Of a stretch of DNA of 64,000 bases, positions 45,052-54,175 are shown piece by piece. Position numbers and translations under genes: made by a program. The notes beneath the pieces were generated by a model that worked only from the letters and a program-made list of their open reading frames with translations, had not been told where the DNA came from and ran no database searches. The stretch's first letter is position 1, and the number at the start of each line of letters is the position of its first letter. Location of the stretch: assembly GCF_023374055.1 (NCBI RefSeq), contig NZ_JAMBEP010000001.1, forward strand, positions 992,001 through 1,056,000, given 5' to 3'. The stretch comes from Luteimonas galliterrae (lineage in GTDB: Bacteria > Pseudomonadota > Gammaproteobacteria > Xanthomonadales > Xanthomonadaceae).

Positions 45052-48036
45052 TCAATAGCTGTACGACACGACCAGTTGCATGTAGCGCGGCGACTGCCAC
45101 ACCGTTCCTTCACCGAAATAAGGCATCTTCGATCCCGGGGTGCTTTCGTAGCGCGAGTGCACATTGACGACCGTCTGGTCGTTGAGCACGTTGTACACGG
45201 ATAAACGCGCCTTCAGGTTGATGTCTTGGAACGGCGTAAAGGTCACGTTGAGGCCCAGGTCCTTGACCCACGGCATGCGGCCGAACGCGCCCCGCTCCGT
45301 GTAGACCATCTGTCGGTCCAAGCTGGAACATTCCGCCACGCACAGCCAGCCCGAGCCGCCGCCGCTGAACTCGCCGGGGCCAAATCCGCGGTTGTCGTTG
45401 GGCCAGCGCGTGCCGAAGGCGGTGATCGGGCCGCCGGAACGCGCGGAGAACGTGGCGCCGAAGCTCCACATCTCGCTGAGCTTGTAACTGCCGCGCAGCT
45501 TGATCTGGTGACGGAAGTCGTTGAACAACACGCCGTAGCGTTCGTTGACGGCCGGATGGTCGTAGAACTGCACCAAGTTGGTATCGGCATAGCCCGTATC
45601 CGAATTCACCGGGCCTTCGATGTTGCCTTCGCTCTTGGACCAGACGTAGCTGGCGTTGAACGCCCACTTGTCGTCCCAAGCCCGATCGAGCTGGAACTCC
45701 ACCGCTTTATAGGTGCGCCTGGGCTTCTTGTATCCCGTGACCATGCCGCTGCCGGACGCCTGGTAACCATCAACCGAGGTATCGATATCCACCCAAGACT
45801 GGGTCGACTCGCACCACAGGGTGTTCGTCTCGCCGGGATTGATGATGGGGAAGTTCCAGTTGCCCGGGCAATTGGAATGGTTGATGCGCGTGTCTTCCAC
45901 GGCATTGCTTACCTTGCGGTAGGTAGCGTTGACGCCATACGACCATGCCTGGTTGATCGCCTGCTGGAACCCCACGATGTATTCGTCCTGGAACACCATT
46001 TCCAGGTCACGGGCGACTGCCGTGCGCACATCGTCGGGCGCCGGCGCGTTGCCGTCGGTATTGAGCGGCCCGATCTGCGCGCCGATGTTCGGGAGGAGAT
46101 AGGTACCACCCGTGACAGGATCGATCTGCTCAGTCCAGCCATTGAGCATGTAGTAGGCATGTTCGTCGGTGGTGCCGCCGCCGAAATAGTCGGTGAGCTT
46201 GTTGGTCAGCGGCAAATAATACCGGCCGGCATTACCGAATAGCTTGGTCGTGCCGTCGCCCTTCATATCCCAACTGAAACCGATGCGCGGCGAGATCATG
46301 TCGCTGAAATCGGCCTTGGCGAAGGTAGCGCCCGACGCGAGCGTGTTTTCAAACTTGTCCGCCCGCACGCCAAGGTTCAGCAGCAGGTTCGGCGTCACGT
46401 TCCAATTATCTTCGATGTAGAACGCCTGGGCCTTGGTCGAGACCGGGGCGCCGGTGATGTAACGGCGCGCATCGACGTAGGTGGTGCCATAGGGAAGAAC
46501 GACGCCGTTGACCTCGCCGGGGATGTTTGGGTCGTTGTCGTCGTTGGTAATGGCCTGCGCCGTGTAGCTCACGCCGTCGCCCGGATACAGTGTCGAACTG
46601 TTGGAATCCATCACTTCCTGGTCCGCACCGAAGCGCAGCAGGTGGTCGCCGAGCGTCCACTCGAAATCCAGCCGTGCCGCCTCGCGCCGGTCGGCACGGT
46701 CGCTGATGGAAACGTTAGTAGGATGGCAGCCTTCGGGCCCGGGATCGCCATACAAGGAGGTGTAGGTGCCGCCGAGCGAGACGATGCTGCAATCGACATC
46801 CCGCGGACTACCGCTGAAGGCGCTTCGCTTGTTCACGCCATACATCGCCTTGGCGACGAAATTGTCGGTGAAATGGCCGGTGTAGGTGAGCGACCAGTTA
46901 TCGCCGCCGGAGCCCGACGTGCTGTCGCCGTTGTAATCACCCAACGCCGAGGCGTCCCAGGTGTAATCGTAGTTGGAGATCGTCGACTCCGCCTCGTCGG
47001 AGAAGGCCAACAGTTCCAGCAGGTGATCGTCGGTGATCTGCCAGTCGAACTTGGCGCCCCAGAAGTCGTTCGGGCTGTTCGTGTAGAACGCCTCTTCCCT
47101 GTCGATGTCCCTCGAGTCGGCATCGCGCCTCTCATACATCCCGAAGAAGAACAGCCTGTCCTTCACAATGGGTCCGGATGCCCATACGTTGGTCTTGAAG
47201 AGCGAGCTGTCGTCCCGGCTCGTGAGGCCACGCTCATCGTCGGAACCGTCGCTGTGGAAATGGTCGTCCTTCTGCTCGCTCCACGCAGATGGCTCAAATG
47301 TCAACTCGACGCCGCCGTGAAATTCGTTACTGCCGGAGCGCGTCACGGCATTGATGACGCCGCCAGTCGTACGGCCGAATTCCGCCGAATAACCGCCGGT
47401 CTTGATCTGGAACTGTTCGAAGAAGCCGAACGGTACCGACGAAAACCCCCGGCGGAGATAGGGGTCGGTCACGTTCAGGCCGTTGATGTAGACGGCGTTT
47501 TCAGCAACCGACGAGCCGCCGAATGTAAGGCCGCCGAAGGTGGCGCCCGAGTTGACCACTCCCGGCGCCAGCAGCGCGACCGAAGTCAGATTCTGGTCAA
47601 CCGGCAGCCGCGCCAGTTCCTGGCGGTCGAGGTTGGTCGACGACTCGGTAGAACGGACGTCGACGCGGTTGATGACGCGGGATCCGACCACGGTCACCGT
47701 ATCGAGATCACCGATGCCGCCAAGATTCACCGTGGTCGTACCGCCCAACGCGACGTTCGCGGATATGGGACTGCCGACCGCTTGGCCATCGCGACTGACC
47801 TGCACGCGATATTCGCCGACCGGTAGTTGGCTCAGGCGATAGCTGCCATCGGCGTTCGCCGTCACGCTACGGCTCAAGCCCGTCGCGGTGTTGGTCACCG
47901 TAACCTGCGCACCGGCGTCGGCGCGACCCGCCACCGCACCAGTGGCGTTCTGCGCAAGTGCAAGGGGCGACAGCGTCGCCAGGCATGCGCCCATGGCGAT
48001 GCAAATTGCAGTTCTCTTCAGTGCCATGTTTTTCAT
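45052..48036 (-). CDS. TonB-dependent receptor, Oar-like with carboxypeptidase-regulatory N-domain
   Basis: 994 residues from ATG 48036, which has GGAGGGGG just upstream; a longer open frame runs back into the next gene. Signal peptide (MGACLATLSPLALA), a CarboxypepD_reg-like beta domain (about 30-105: DAGAQVTVTNTATGLSRSV), plug domain (DRQELARLPVDQNLTSV ... GGVINAVTRSGSN), then a large barrel ending in VVSYSY. Oar-type receptors are very abundant in Lysobacter and Xanthomonas; substrate unknown. Its place among murein-peptide genes makes a large peptide or glycopeptide ligand plausible. It ends in a strong terminator. Confidence 0.93.
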   Translation of the reverse strand: MKNMALKRTAICIAMGACLATLSPLALAQNATGAVAGRADAGAQVTVTNTATGLSRSVTANADGSYRLSQLPVGEYRVQVSRDGQAVGSPISANVALGGTTTVNLGGIGDLDTVTVVGSRVINRVDVRSTESSTNLDRQELARLPVDQNLTSVALLAPGVVNSGATFGGLTFGGSSVAENAVYINGLNVTDPYLRRGFSSVPFGFFEQFQIKTGGYSAEFGRTTGGVINAVTRSGSNEFHGGVELTFEPSAWSEQKDDHFHSDGSDDERGLTSRDDSSLFKTNVWASGPIVKDRLFFFGMYERRDADSRDIDREEAFYTNSPNDFWGAKFDWQITDDHLLELLAFSDEAESTISNYDYTWDASALGDYNGDSTSGSGGDNWSLTYTGHFTDNFVAKAMYGVNKRSAFSGSPRDVDCSIVSLGGTYTSLYGDPGPEGCHPTNVSISDRADRREAARLDFEWTLGDHLLRFGADQEVMDSNSSTLYPGDGVSYTAQAITNDDNDPNIPGEVNGVVLPYGTTYVDARRYITGAPVSTKAQAFYIEDNWNVTPNLLLNLGVRADKFENTLASGATFAKADFSDMISPRIGFSWDMKGDGTTKLFGNAGRYYLPLTNKLTDYFGGGTTDEHAYYMLNGWTEQIDPVTGGTYLLPNIGAQIGPLNTDGNAPAPDDVRTAVARDLEMVFQDEYIVGFQQAINQAWSYGVNATYRKVSNAVEDTRINHSNCPGNWNFPIINPGETNTLWCESTQSWVDIDTSVDGYQASGSGMVTGYKKPRRTYKAVEFQLDRAWDDKWAFNASYVWSKSEGNIEGPVNSDTGYADTNLVQFYDHPAVNERYGVLFNDFRHQIKLRGSYKLSEMWSFGATFSARSGGPITAFGTRWPNDNRGFGPGEFSGGGSGWLCVAECSSLDRQMVYTERGAFGRMPWVKDLGLNVTFTPFQDINLKARLSVYNVLNDQTVVNVHSRYESTPGSKMPYFGEGTVWQSPRYMQLVVSYSY

Positions 48037-48104
48037 GCCCCCTCCAGGGTGTTGCGGTCTGGTGTCGTTGTTGATGTTGCGCGTAGATATCTCGTGCGTT
48101 CGTG

Positions 48105-49619
48105 CTACTGCGTGTCCTTCGCCGCCCCACGCGGGAGCACCTTCCATTCGAAGTCGTAATCCCACTGGTCGAAATACAGATTGCCGCCCTTCCATTCCAC
48201 CTCGCCGCGCTGCAGGTCGACGGTTTCGGAGCGGAAGAATTCCTTCTTGGGCGCGAAGTCGCGGCCGTAGTCGTCGTTGAAGGCGATGCGGTAGCCGTCG
48301 ATGCCGCCGAAATAGAAATCCTGCAGTTCGGCCGGCGCGTCGGCGAGCCTGCCGAAGCTCACGTCCACCGGTACCCAACCGTAAGGGGCCAGGTACATCT
48401 GGCCCCAGTCGTGCAGGTTGTTGTATTCCCCGTCGGAAAAGATCATCCCGGACTGCCAGCGCGACGGGATGCCGTTCATGCGCAGCAAGGTCATCAGCAG
48501 CAGCGTGACCTGGCCGCAGTCGCCGTGGCCCGCGTGCAAGGCGTAGTCGCTGATGTTGGTGATGGTAGAATACTCGCGCGCGCCGGCCCACGGGATGCGG
48601 TCGACGGCTTCGTACAGCTTCTTCGCGATCCGGTACGGATTCTTCTCGTCGCCGACGACTTCGCGCGAGAACTTGCGCATGTCGTCGGTGAACACGATGT
48701 GCGGCGGGCGTTCGCCCAGGAAAGGCGCCAGCTCAGGCGTCGGCTGCACCGGCACGACTTTGTCGGGGTCCATGGCGTGGTAGCGGCCGTAGATGTCCAG
48801 TTCGTAAGTGATCGAGAACGTGGTCTTCTTGCCCGCTTCGGCCGGCTGCTCGAGATAGACGGTGCGCTGCATCGCCGATTCCGGCGCGATCTGGTGTTTG
48901 GCGGGGACGCTTGCGACGAAACGGATGTTTTCCTGCTGGCCGGCGATGGCGCGCGGATACGGCACCCAGGCCCGCAAGGTTTCGCCGGCGGGCACCGCAT
49001 CGGCATCGACCGTGATCGATTGGGTCACGCGCACGGAATGCGGCGCGGCGCTGGAACGGCCGCTGGCGATCGCTTCGTCATGCACTTGTTTATGGTGCGG
49101 GTGCGATTTTTCCAGCGGACTGTCGTTGAATGGCGTCTGCTGCGCGCGACGCGCGCGGGCTTCCGCGCTCAGGCGGAACAGGTTGGAGGGCGCACGGCTG
49201 AAATACAGCTTGCGGCCGTCGATGGTCTGGTGTTCGAGCAGGCCGGCGGCGTCCCATTTGGCGAACTCGTCGTCCTTCAGATCCGGGATCTGCTTGCGGA
49301 CGCGGGCTTTCGCCTCGTCTTCGCTCAGTGTGAAATCGATCAGGATGCGGCGCATGCGCTCGCGCTGGAATTCGAGCGCCTCGCGCGTCTGCGGCGCGAG
49401 CCGGTCGTCGGCAAGGGATTGGGCGATCTGCGCCTCGGCGACTTTGAACTGACCGGCATCGATCAGCGCGACGATCGCAGCCTGGCCATCGGCACCGTTT
49501 GGCGGAGCCGCCGGTTCGCTAGCCCAGGCGACCGAGCCGGCAAGCAACGCGGCCACGAGCAACCCCACCCGGAGACACGGGCGCGAGCGCCCTGGCGGGC
49601 GGTGGCTGACTGGTCGCAT
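48105..49619 (-). CDS. Secreted transglutaminase-like protein
   Basis: 504 residues from ATG 49619; GTG at 49646 is possible. Signal peptide (LLVAALLAGSVAWAS), a helical N-region, a beta domain about 200-290 (DUF3857-like), then a transglutaminase-core domain with catalytic C368 in HGDCGQVTL, His in NLHDWGQMY and Asp in VPVDVSFG. Bacterial members are usually peptidases or amide-bond hydrolases. It lies 68 bases upstream of the TonB receptor in the same direction and diverges from the NlpC/P60 gene, sharing a control region with it. Confidence 0.85.
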   Translation of the reverse strand: MRPVSHRPPGRSRPCLRVGLLVAALLAGSVAWASEPAAPPNGADGQAAIVALIDAGQFKVAEAQIAQSLADDRLAPQTREALEFQRERMRRILIDFTLSEDEAKARVRKQIPDLKDDEFAKWDAAGLLEHQTIDGRKLYFSRAPSNLFRLSAEARARRAQQTPFNDSPLEKSHPHHKQVHDEAIASGRSSAAPHSVRVTQSITVDADAVPAGETLRAWVPYPRAIAGQQENIRFVASVPAKHQIAPESAMQRTVYLEQPAEAGKKTTFSITYELDIYGRYHAMDPDKVVPVQPTPELAPFLGERPPHIVFTDDMRKFSREVVGDEKNPYRIAKKLYEAVDRIPWAGAREYSTITNISDYALHAGHGDCGQVTLLLMTLLRMNGIPSRWQSGMIFSDGEYNNLHDWGQMYLAPYGWVPVDVSFGRLADAPAELQDFYFGGIDGYRIAFNDDYGRDFAPKKEFFRSETVDLQRGEVEWKGGNLYFDQWDYDFEWKVLPRGAAKDTQ

Positions 49620-49662
49620 GCTGTCCAACGTGCGGCTTCCCCACAAAAGCCCCGGTAACGGC

Positions 49663-49692
49663 TGTGTAACATGTGCCTGTGCCCATCGTCAA
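49663..49692 (-). promoter_or_regulatory. Probable promoter of the transglutaminase-like gene
   Basis: Minus strand TTGACG (49687-49692), 18-base spacer, TACACA (49663-49668), about 45 bases before the ATG. The -35 is near consensus, the -10 weak. It lies in an AT-richer island that stands out from the GC-rich surroundings. Confidence 0.5.
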
Positions 49693-49715
49693 TAATTTAT
49701 TCTTTTGATCTATGC

Positions 49716-49732
49716 TATAAGAAATACGTATT
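49716..49732 (+). promoter_or_regulatory. Possible -10 box and palindromic operator before the NlpC/P60 gene
   Basis: TATAAG (49716-49721) is a good -10 candidate, though the -35 is unclear. It runs directly into GAAATACGTATTCC, whose core AATACGTATT (49723-49732) is a perfect 10-bp palindrome. Its position next to the -10 box and the adjacent RpiR-type regulator suggest an operator. Inference only. Confidence 0.4.
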
Positions 49733-49784
49733 CCGCAGCGCACAAGAACAGGCAGGCATGGCGCATGGCGGCTGCAGGGGAGAC

Positions 49785-51218
49785 ATGACGATGGACCAGG
49801 CCTACCTATCCCGTTTCGGGCATGCGCTGCTGGCGGCGATCCTGCTGCTCGGCGGCTGCGCTACGGCCCCAGGGCCGACTTCTCCCGCGCCGCGAGCGCC
49901 AGCGACCGACACCCGCGGCGTTCCCGGCGTCCAGGATGCGCAGCTGGATGCGGACTATTGGATACGCCGCCAGCCGCAAGCCGATCGCATCGTGCTCGAC
50001 CGCGCCGCGATCGTCGCGCAAAACGCGCGCCTGCAGCGGACCGACAATTCGGTGCGCGACATCGAAGCCCTGCCCGACCATCTCAACGGCGCGCAAGTCA
50101 AAACATGGATCGGCGATCTTTCGCAGCGCCCGAGCAGGACGCTGTACGACGAACAAGGCCGCGAAGTACCGGCGAAGACGCTGGACGCCCTGGTCAGGGA
50201 CGTGCGCATCGATGCGGTACCCGCCTCGCAAGTCACGCGCTACGGCCTGGTCGTGCATCGCGCCGATCTGCGCACGTTCCCGACGCGGCTGCGCGTGTTC
50301 AGCCGCCAAGGCGATACCGATATCGACCGCTTCCAGGAAAGCGCGCTGTTCCCCGGCACGCCGGTGGCCATCGTCCACGAAAGCCGCGACCGCAAATGGT
50401 GGTTCGTGGCCAGCGCGCTGTACGCGGCGTGGATCGAAAAGGATAAGGTCGCCGAAGGCGGCAAGCAGGCGGTGTTTGGATACACGCGGAAGGCGCCGTA
50501 CCTGGTGGTGACCGGCGCCACCGCGCGCACCGTGTTCACGCCCGAACAACCGCAGGTCTCGGATCTGCAGCTCGAGATGGGCGTGCGCGTGCCGCTACTG
50601 CGCGATTGGCCGGCGGACAAGCCGGTGAACGGTCAGCACCCGTATTCGTCGCACGTGATCGAACTGCCGGTGCGCGGCAAGGACGGCGCGCTGCAATTCT
50701 CGCCGGCGCTGCTGCCGCGCAATGCGGACGTCAGCGCGGATTACCTGCCGCTGAATCGCGCCAACGTGTTGCGGCAGAGCTTCAAGTTCCTGGGCGAACG
50801 CTACGGCTGGGGCCATTCCTACAACACCCGCGATTGCAGCGGCTTCGTGTCCGAGGTGTACCGCAGCTTCGGCATCGCCCTGCCCCGCAACACCAGCGAC
50901 CAGAGCGTGAGCCCGGCGCTCGACCGGATCCATTTCGAACCCGGCGACGGCCGCGACAAGCGCGATCCCGTCGTGCGCGACCTGCAGGTCGGCGACCTCG
51001 TCTACATCCCCGGCCACGTGATGATGGTGATCGGCCACGACAACGGCATGCCGTACGTGATCCACGACACCAACGGCGGTTCCTGGCGCGGACCGGACGG
51101 CAAGGTGATCGGCGGCAAGCTCAACGGCGTGTCGGTCACCCCGTTGTCCGTGCTGATGTTCAACGACGAGCAGAGCTACATCGACCGCATCACCAACATC
51201 CAACGCATCCGCCCCTGA
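49785..51218 (+). CDS. NlpC/P60 endopeptidase lipoprotein with SH3-like domains
   Basis: 477 residues from ATG 49785 (AGGGGAGA upstream; ATG 49791 possible). Canonical lipobox LGGC with C25, so an envelope lipoprotein. Residues about 60-330 hold SH3-like cell-wall domains; the C-terminal NlpC/P60 domain has C351 in RDCSGF, H411 in GHVMMVIG and a third polar residue in VIHDTNG. Enzymes of this type (YkfC-like) cut the gamma-D-Glu-meso-DAP bond and release L-Ala-D-Glu. The L-Ala-D/L-Glu epimerase gene starts 16 bases later, the same gene pair as ykfC/ykfB of Bacillus and a strong functional link. Confidence 0.93.
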   Translation: MTMDQAYLSRFGHALLAAILLLGGCATAPGPTSPAPRAPATDTRGVPGVQDAQLDADYWIRRQPQADRIVLDRAAIVAQNARLQRTDNSVRDIEALPDHLNGAQVKTWIGDLSQRPSRTLYDEQGREVPAKTLDALVRDVRIDAVPASQVTRYGLVVHRADLRTFPTRLRVFSRQGDTDIDRFQESALFPGTPVAIVHESRDRKWWFVASALYAAWIEKDKVAEGGKQAVFGYTRKAPYLVVTGATARTVFTPEQPQVSDLQLEMGVRVPLLRDWPADKPVNGQHPYSSHVIELPVRGKDGALQFSPALLPRNADVSADYLPLNRANVLRQSFKFLGERYGWGHSYNTRDCSGFVSEVYRSFGIALPRNTSDQSVSPALDRIHFEPGDGRDKRDPVVRDLQVGDLVYIPGHVMMVIGHDNGMPYVIHDTNGGSWRGPDGKVIGGKLNGVSVTPLSVLMFNDEQSYIDRITNIQRIRP

Positions 51219-51234
51219 CGGACCAGAAAAACAG

Positions 51235-52332
51235 ATGAAAATCACCGAAATCAAGTTCGGCATGCTGCGGGTACCGCTGAAAACCCCATTCAAGACCGCG
51301 TTGCGCACCGTCGAGACGGTCGAGGACATCGTGGTGATCGTGCACACCGACAGTGGCCACGTCGGCTACGGCGAAGCGCCGGCCACCGCGGTGATTACCG
51401 GCGACACGCACGGCTCGATCGTCGAGGCCATCGACAAGTTCATCGCGCCGCGGCTGATCGGCCAGGAGATCGCCAATCTCAACCGCATAACCCAGCTGAT
51501 CCAGACCGCGCTGGAGAAGAACACCAGCGCCAAGGCCGCGGTCGAGATCGCCATCTACGACCTGTTCGGACAGCTCTACGGCGCGCCGCTGTACAAGATG
51601 CTCGGCGGCGGCGACCCGGTGATCACGACAGACATCACCATCAGCGTGGACTACATCGACAAGATGGTGGCCGATTCGATCGCCGCGGTTGACCGCGGTT
51701 TCGAATCGCTGAAGATCAAGGTGGGCAAGGACATCGGCCTGGACATCGAGCGGGTGAAGGCGATCTACGCCGCGGTCGAAGGTCGCGCCCTGCTCCGCCT
51801 GGATGCCAACCAGGGCTGGACCGCCAAGCAGGCCGTCTACGCGATGCATACGCTGGAAGACGCCGGCGTGTTGCTCGAGCTGCTGGAGCAGCCGGTGAAG
51901 GCGCAGGACATCGACGGCCTGAAGTACGTGACCGACCGCGTGCATACGCCGGTGATGGCCGACGAAAGCGTGTTCGGCCCGATGGAAGTGGTGGAGCTGA
52001 TCAAGATGCGCGCCGCCGACATCATCAACATCAAGCTGATGAAGACCGGCGGCATCTCCAACGCGATCCGCATCGCCGACATCGCCGCCCTGTACGGGGT
52101 GGAATGCATGATCGGGTGCATGCTGGAGACCAGCATCAGCGTCGCCGCGGCGGTGCACGTGGCCGTGGCCAAAGCCAACGTGATCACCAAGATCGACCTG
52201 GACGGTCCGTCGCTGAGCCAGTTCAATCCTGTCGACGGCGGCGTGATCTTCAACGAGTCCGAGATCTCCGTGACCGATGCGCCCGGGCTGGGCATCCGCG
52301 AGATCCGCGGGCTGGAACCGATCGCAGTCTGA
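51235..52332 (+). CDS. L-Ala-D/L-Glu epimerase (enolase superfamily)
   Basis: 365 residues. Catalytic lysines K160/K162 (LKIKVG) and K267 (NIKLMKTGG); metal ligands D190 (RLDANQG), E218 (LLEQPV) and D243 (MADES); and the D321-L-D323 motif that fixes the dipeptide amino group in muropeptide epimerases. Together these identify an L-Ala-D/L-Glu epimerase (YcjG/YkfB type) that turns L-Ala-D-Glu from murein into L-Ala-L-Glu for use as food. Located between the NlpC/P60 endopeptidase and an RpiR regulator, with 16-base spacing on both sides. Confidence 0.94.
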   Translation: MKITEIKFGMLRVPLKTPFKTALRTVETVEDIVVIVHTDSGHVGYGEAPATAVITGDTHGSIVEAIDKFIAPRLIGQEIANLNRITQLIQTALEKNTSAKAAVEIAIYDLFGQLYGAPLYKMLGGGDPVITTDITISVDYIDKMVADSIAAVDRGFESLKIKVGKDIGLDIERVKAIYAAVEGRALLRLDANQGWTAKQAVYAMHTLEDAGVLLELLEQPVKAQDIDGLKYVTDRVHTPVMADESVFGPMEVVELIKMRAADIINIKLMKTGGISNAIRIADIAALYGVECMIGCMLETSISVAAAVHVAVAKANVITKIDLDGPSLSQFNPVDGGVIFNESEISVTDAPGLGIREIRGLEPIAV

Positions 52333-52348
52333 GCCGGAGGCGACCGCC

Positions 52349-53194
52349 ATGCCGCCGCTGCTGAAGATCCGCTCCGAACGCGACCAGATGTCGGCGATCG
52401 AACGCCGCATCGCCGACTTCATCCTCGACAACGCGCACCTGCTGCGCGACTACTCGTCGCAGCAGCTGGCCAGCGCTTTGGGCATCAGCCAGTCGAGCGT
52501 CGTCAAGTTCAGCCAGAAGCTGGGTTTCAAGGGCTATCCGGACCTGAAGTACTCGGTGGGCGAAGCGGTGGCGCGCAATACCGGCGGCGAGGAAGACCGT
52601 CGCCAGCCTTCCACGGCGGACCATCCGCACGCCGCGCTGGCCGAGGACCTGTGGCGGCAGAAGGCGCAGGCCGAGGAGGAAACGCGGCTGATCAATCCGC
52701 CCGACAAGATCGACGCGATCGCGGCCGCCATCGCCGGCGCCGGGCGCGTGTTCGTGATCGGGCTGGACGAGGACGGCGTCGCGGCGCGCGCGTTCGCGTT
52801 GAAGCTGTCGCTGCTGGGCATCCTGACCGTGCACCACTTCGACCCGGTGCTGATGGCCACCAGCGTTTCCGCGGCCAATCCCGGCGATGTGCTGCTGGTG
52901 TTCTCCGAGCACGGCAACCAAGTCGCGCTGAGCCAGATCAGCCGCCAGTTCCACGAACGCAAAGGCAAAGTGGTGTCGGTCACCCGCCACACCGCCAACC
53001 CGTTGCGCGCGTATGCCGACGTGTCCCTGGTGGTGTCCGCGCACGACGAGCGCATGCACATCGAGCCGCTGCTGTACCAATCAGCGCTGCAGCACCTGTT
53101 GGACCTGATCTTCGTGCTGCTGTGCGAGGGCGACGATCGCATGGCGCGGCTGGACGCCAATCGCGAGCGGATCCAGCTTATGCTCGAACCATGA
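52349..53194 (+). CDS. RpiR/MurR-family transcriptional regulator
   Basis: 281 residues from ATG 52349 (GGAGG 8 bases upstream). N-terminal HTH_6 domain (ERRIADFILDNAHLLR, SQQLASALGISQSSVVKFSQ) and a C-terminal SIS sugar-phosphate-binding domain (GRVFVIGLDEDG, DVLLVFSEHGNQ). MurR of E. coli, a relative, senses MurNAc-6-phosphate. Its place inside the murein peptide operon suggests it controls these genes. The stop overlaps the start of the L,D-transpeptidase-like gene (ATGA). Confidence 0.93.
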   Translation: MPPLLKIRSERDQMSAIERRIADFILDNAHLLRDYSSQQLASALGISQSSVVKFSQKLGFKGYPDLKYSVGEAVARNTGGEEDRRQPSTADHPHAALAEDLWRQKAQAEEETRLINPPDKIDAIAAAIAGAGRVFVIGLDEDGVAARAFALKLSLLGILTVHHFDPVLMATSVSAANPGDVLLVFSEHGNQVALSQISRQFHERKGKVVSVTRHTANPLRAYADVSLVVSAHDERMHIEPLLYQSALQHLLDLIFVLLCEGDDRMARLDANRERIQLMLEP

Positions 53195-54006
53195 AAAGAC
53201 CCCACGACCCGACGCAATCGCCCCTTCTCCGAAGAAAGGGGATCCTCCGTACCGTTGCGCTATGCCTGGTGGCATTCGTCGCCTTGGCGGCGGGCGCCTG
53301 CAGCCAAAATTTTTTCCGAAAAGAAGCTTCTTCTCCCTGGTCGGATGCACGGCAGATGGTCGTGGTGACCACTTCCGGTTGGAACGCCACCGACGGCAGC
53401 CTGCGCACTTTCGTGCGCGACGAAGGCGGCTGGCGCGAAATCGGCGCGGCGACGCCGGTCGCCGTCGGCCGTTCGGGATCCGCCTGGGGATTGGGACTGC
53501 ATCCGGCCCAAAGCAACGGGCCGGGCAAACGCGAAGGCGACGGCCGCGCACCGGCCGGCGTGTTCCGCATCGGTACGGCGTTCGGTTATGCCAACGCTGC
53601 GGATACCGCCCTGCCCTATGCCGCGATGCGCGAATCGAGCTACTGCATGGATGTCGCCGCATCGCCGCTCTACAACCGGATCGTCGATGCGGATGAAGTC
53701 GGTCGAGCCGCGGTCGCCGGCTCGACCGAGCCGATGCGCCTGGACCTGCACAACCAAGGCGACCAACGCTACAAGCTGGGCTTCGTCATCGAACACAACC
53801 CGGACGCCAAGCCCGGCGCCGGCAGTTGCATCTTCGCGCATTTGTGGAAGGCGCCCGGCCAGACCACCGCGGGTTGCACGGCGATGGCCGAGCCGGCGAT
53901 GCAGCGCCTGTACGGCTGGCTGGAACCGGAATCGCAGCCGGTGTTCGTGCTGCTTCCCGATGCCGAATATCTTCGCTTGAAAGAGGCGTGGGGTCTTCCG
54001 CCATGA
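53191..54006 (+). CDS. L,D-transpeptidase (YkuD)-like envelope protein
   Basis: 271 residues; ATG overlaps the regulator stop by four bases. Hydrophobic N-terminus (LCLVAFVALAAGAC) with a possible but non-canonical lipid cysteine C37. The C-terminal region has the YkuD catalytic pattern: H217 in FAHLW and C229 in TTAGCTAM. It is of the branch that includes soluble LD-carboxypeptidase/transpeptidase proteins (COG3786-like). In this operon it could trim or cross-link murein peptides. Exact bond specificity unknown. Confidence 0.85.
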   Translation: MKRPHDPTQSPLLRRKGILRTVALCLVAFVALAAGACSQNFFRKEASSPWSDARQMVVVTTSGWNATDGSLRTFVRDEGGWREIGAATPVAVGRSGSAWGLGLHPAQSNGPGKREGDGRAPAGVFRIGTAFGYANAADTALPYAAMRESSYCMDVAASPLYNRIVDADEVGRAAVAGSTEPMRLDLHNQGDQRYKLGFVIEHNPDAKPGAGSCIFAHLWKAPGQTTAGCTAMAEPAMQRLYGWLEPESQPVFVLLPDAEYLRLKEAWGLPP

Positions 54007-54029
54007 GGCAAGCCCGCGTCGCGCATAAG

Positions 54030-54137
54030 CCCTCCCCTTCAAGGGGAGGGTTGGGTGGGGATGGTTTTCGCTCGAGCCTGCTGCCCGCCGCGCTTCAAAA
54101 CCATCCCCATCCCGGCCTTCCCCTTGAAGGGGAAGGA
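54030..54137. repeat. Inverted-repeat element (CCTCCCCTTCAAGGGGAGG type)
   Basis: Left half CCTCCCCTTCAAGGGGAGGG, TTGGGTGGGGATGGTTTT; right half AAAACCATCCCCATCC, CCTTCCCCTTGAAGGGGAAGG. Each half has its own hairpin and the halves also pair. It separates the L,D-transpeptidase-like gene from the symporter gene. Confidence 0.88.
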
Positions 54138-54175
54138 GAAAAACACCCTGAAATCCTCTGCAGAAGGACGTTCGC

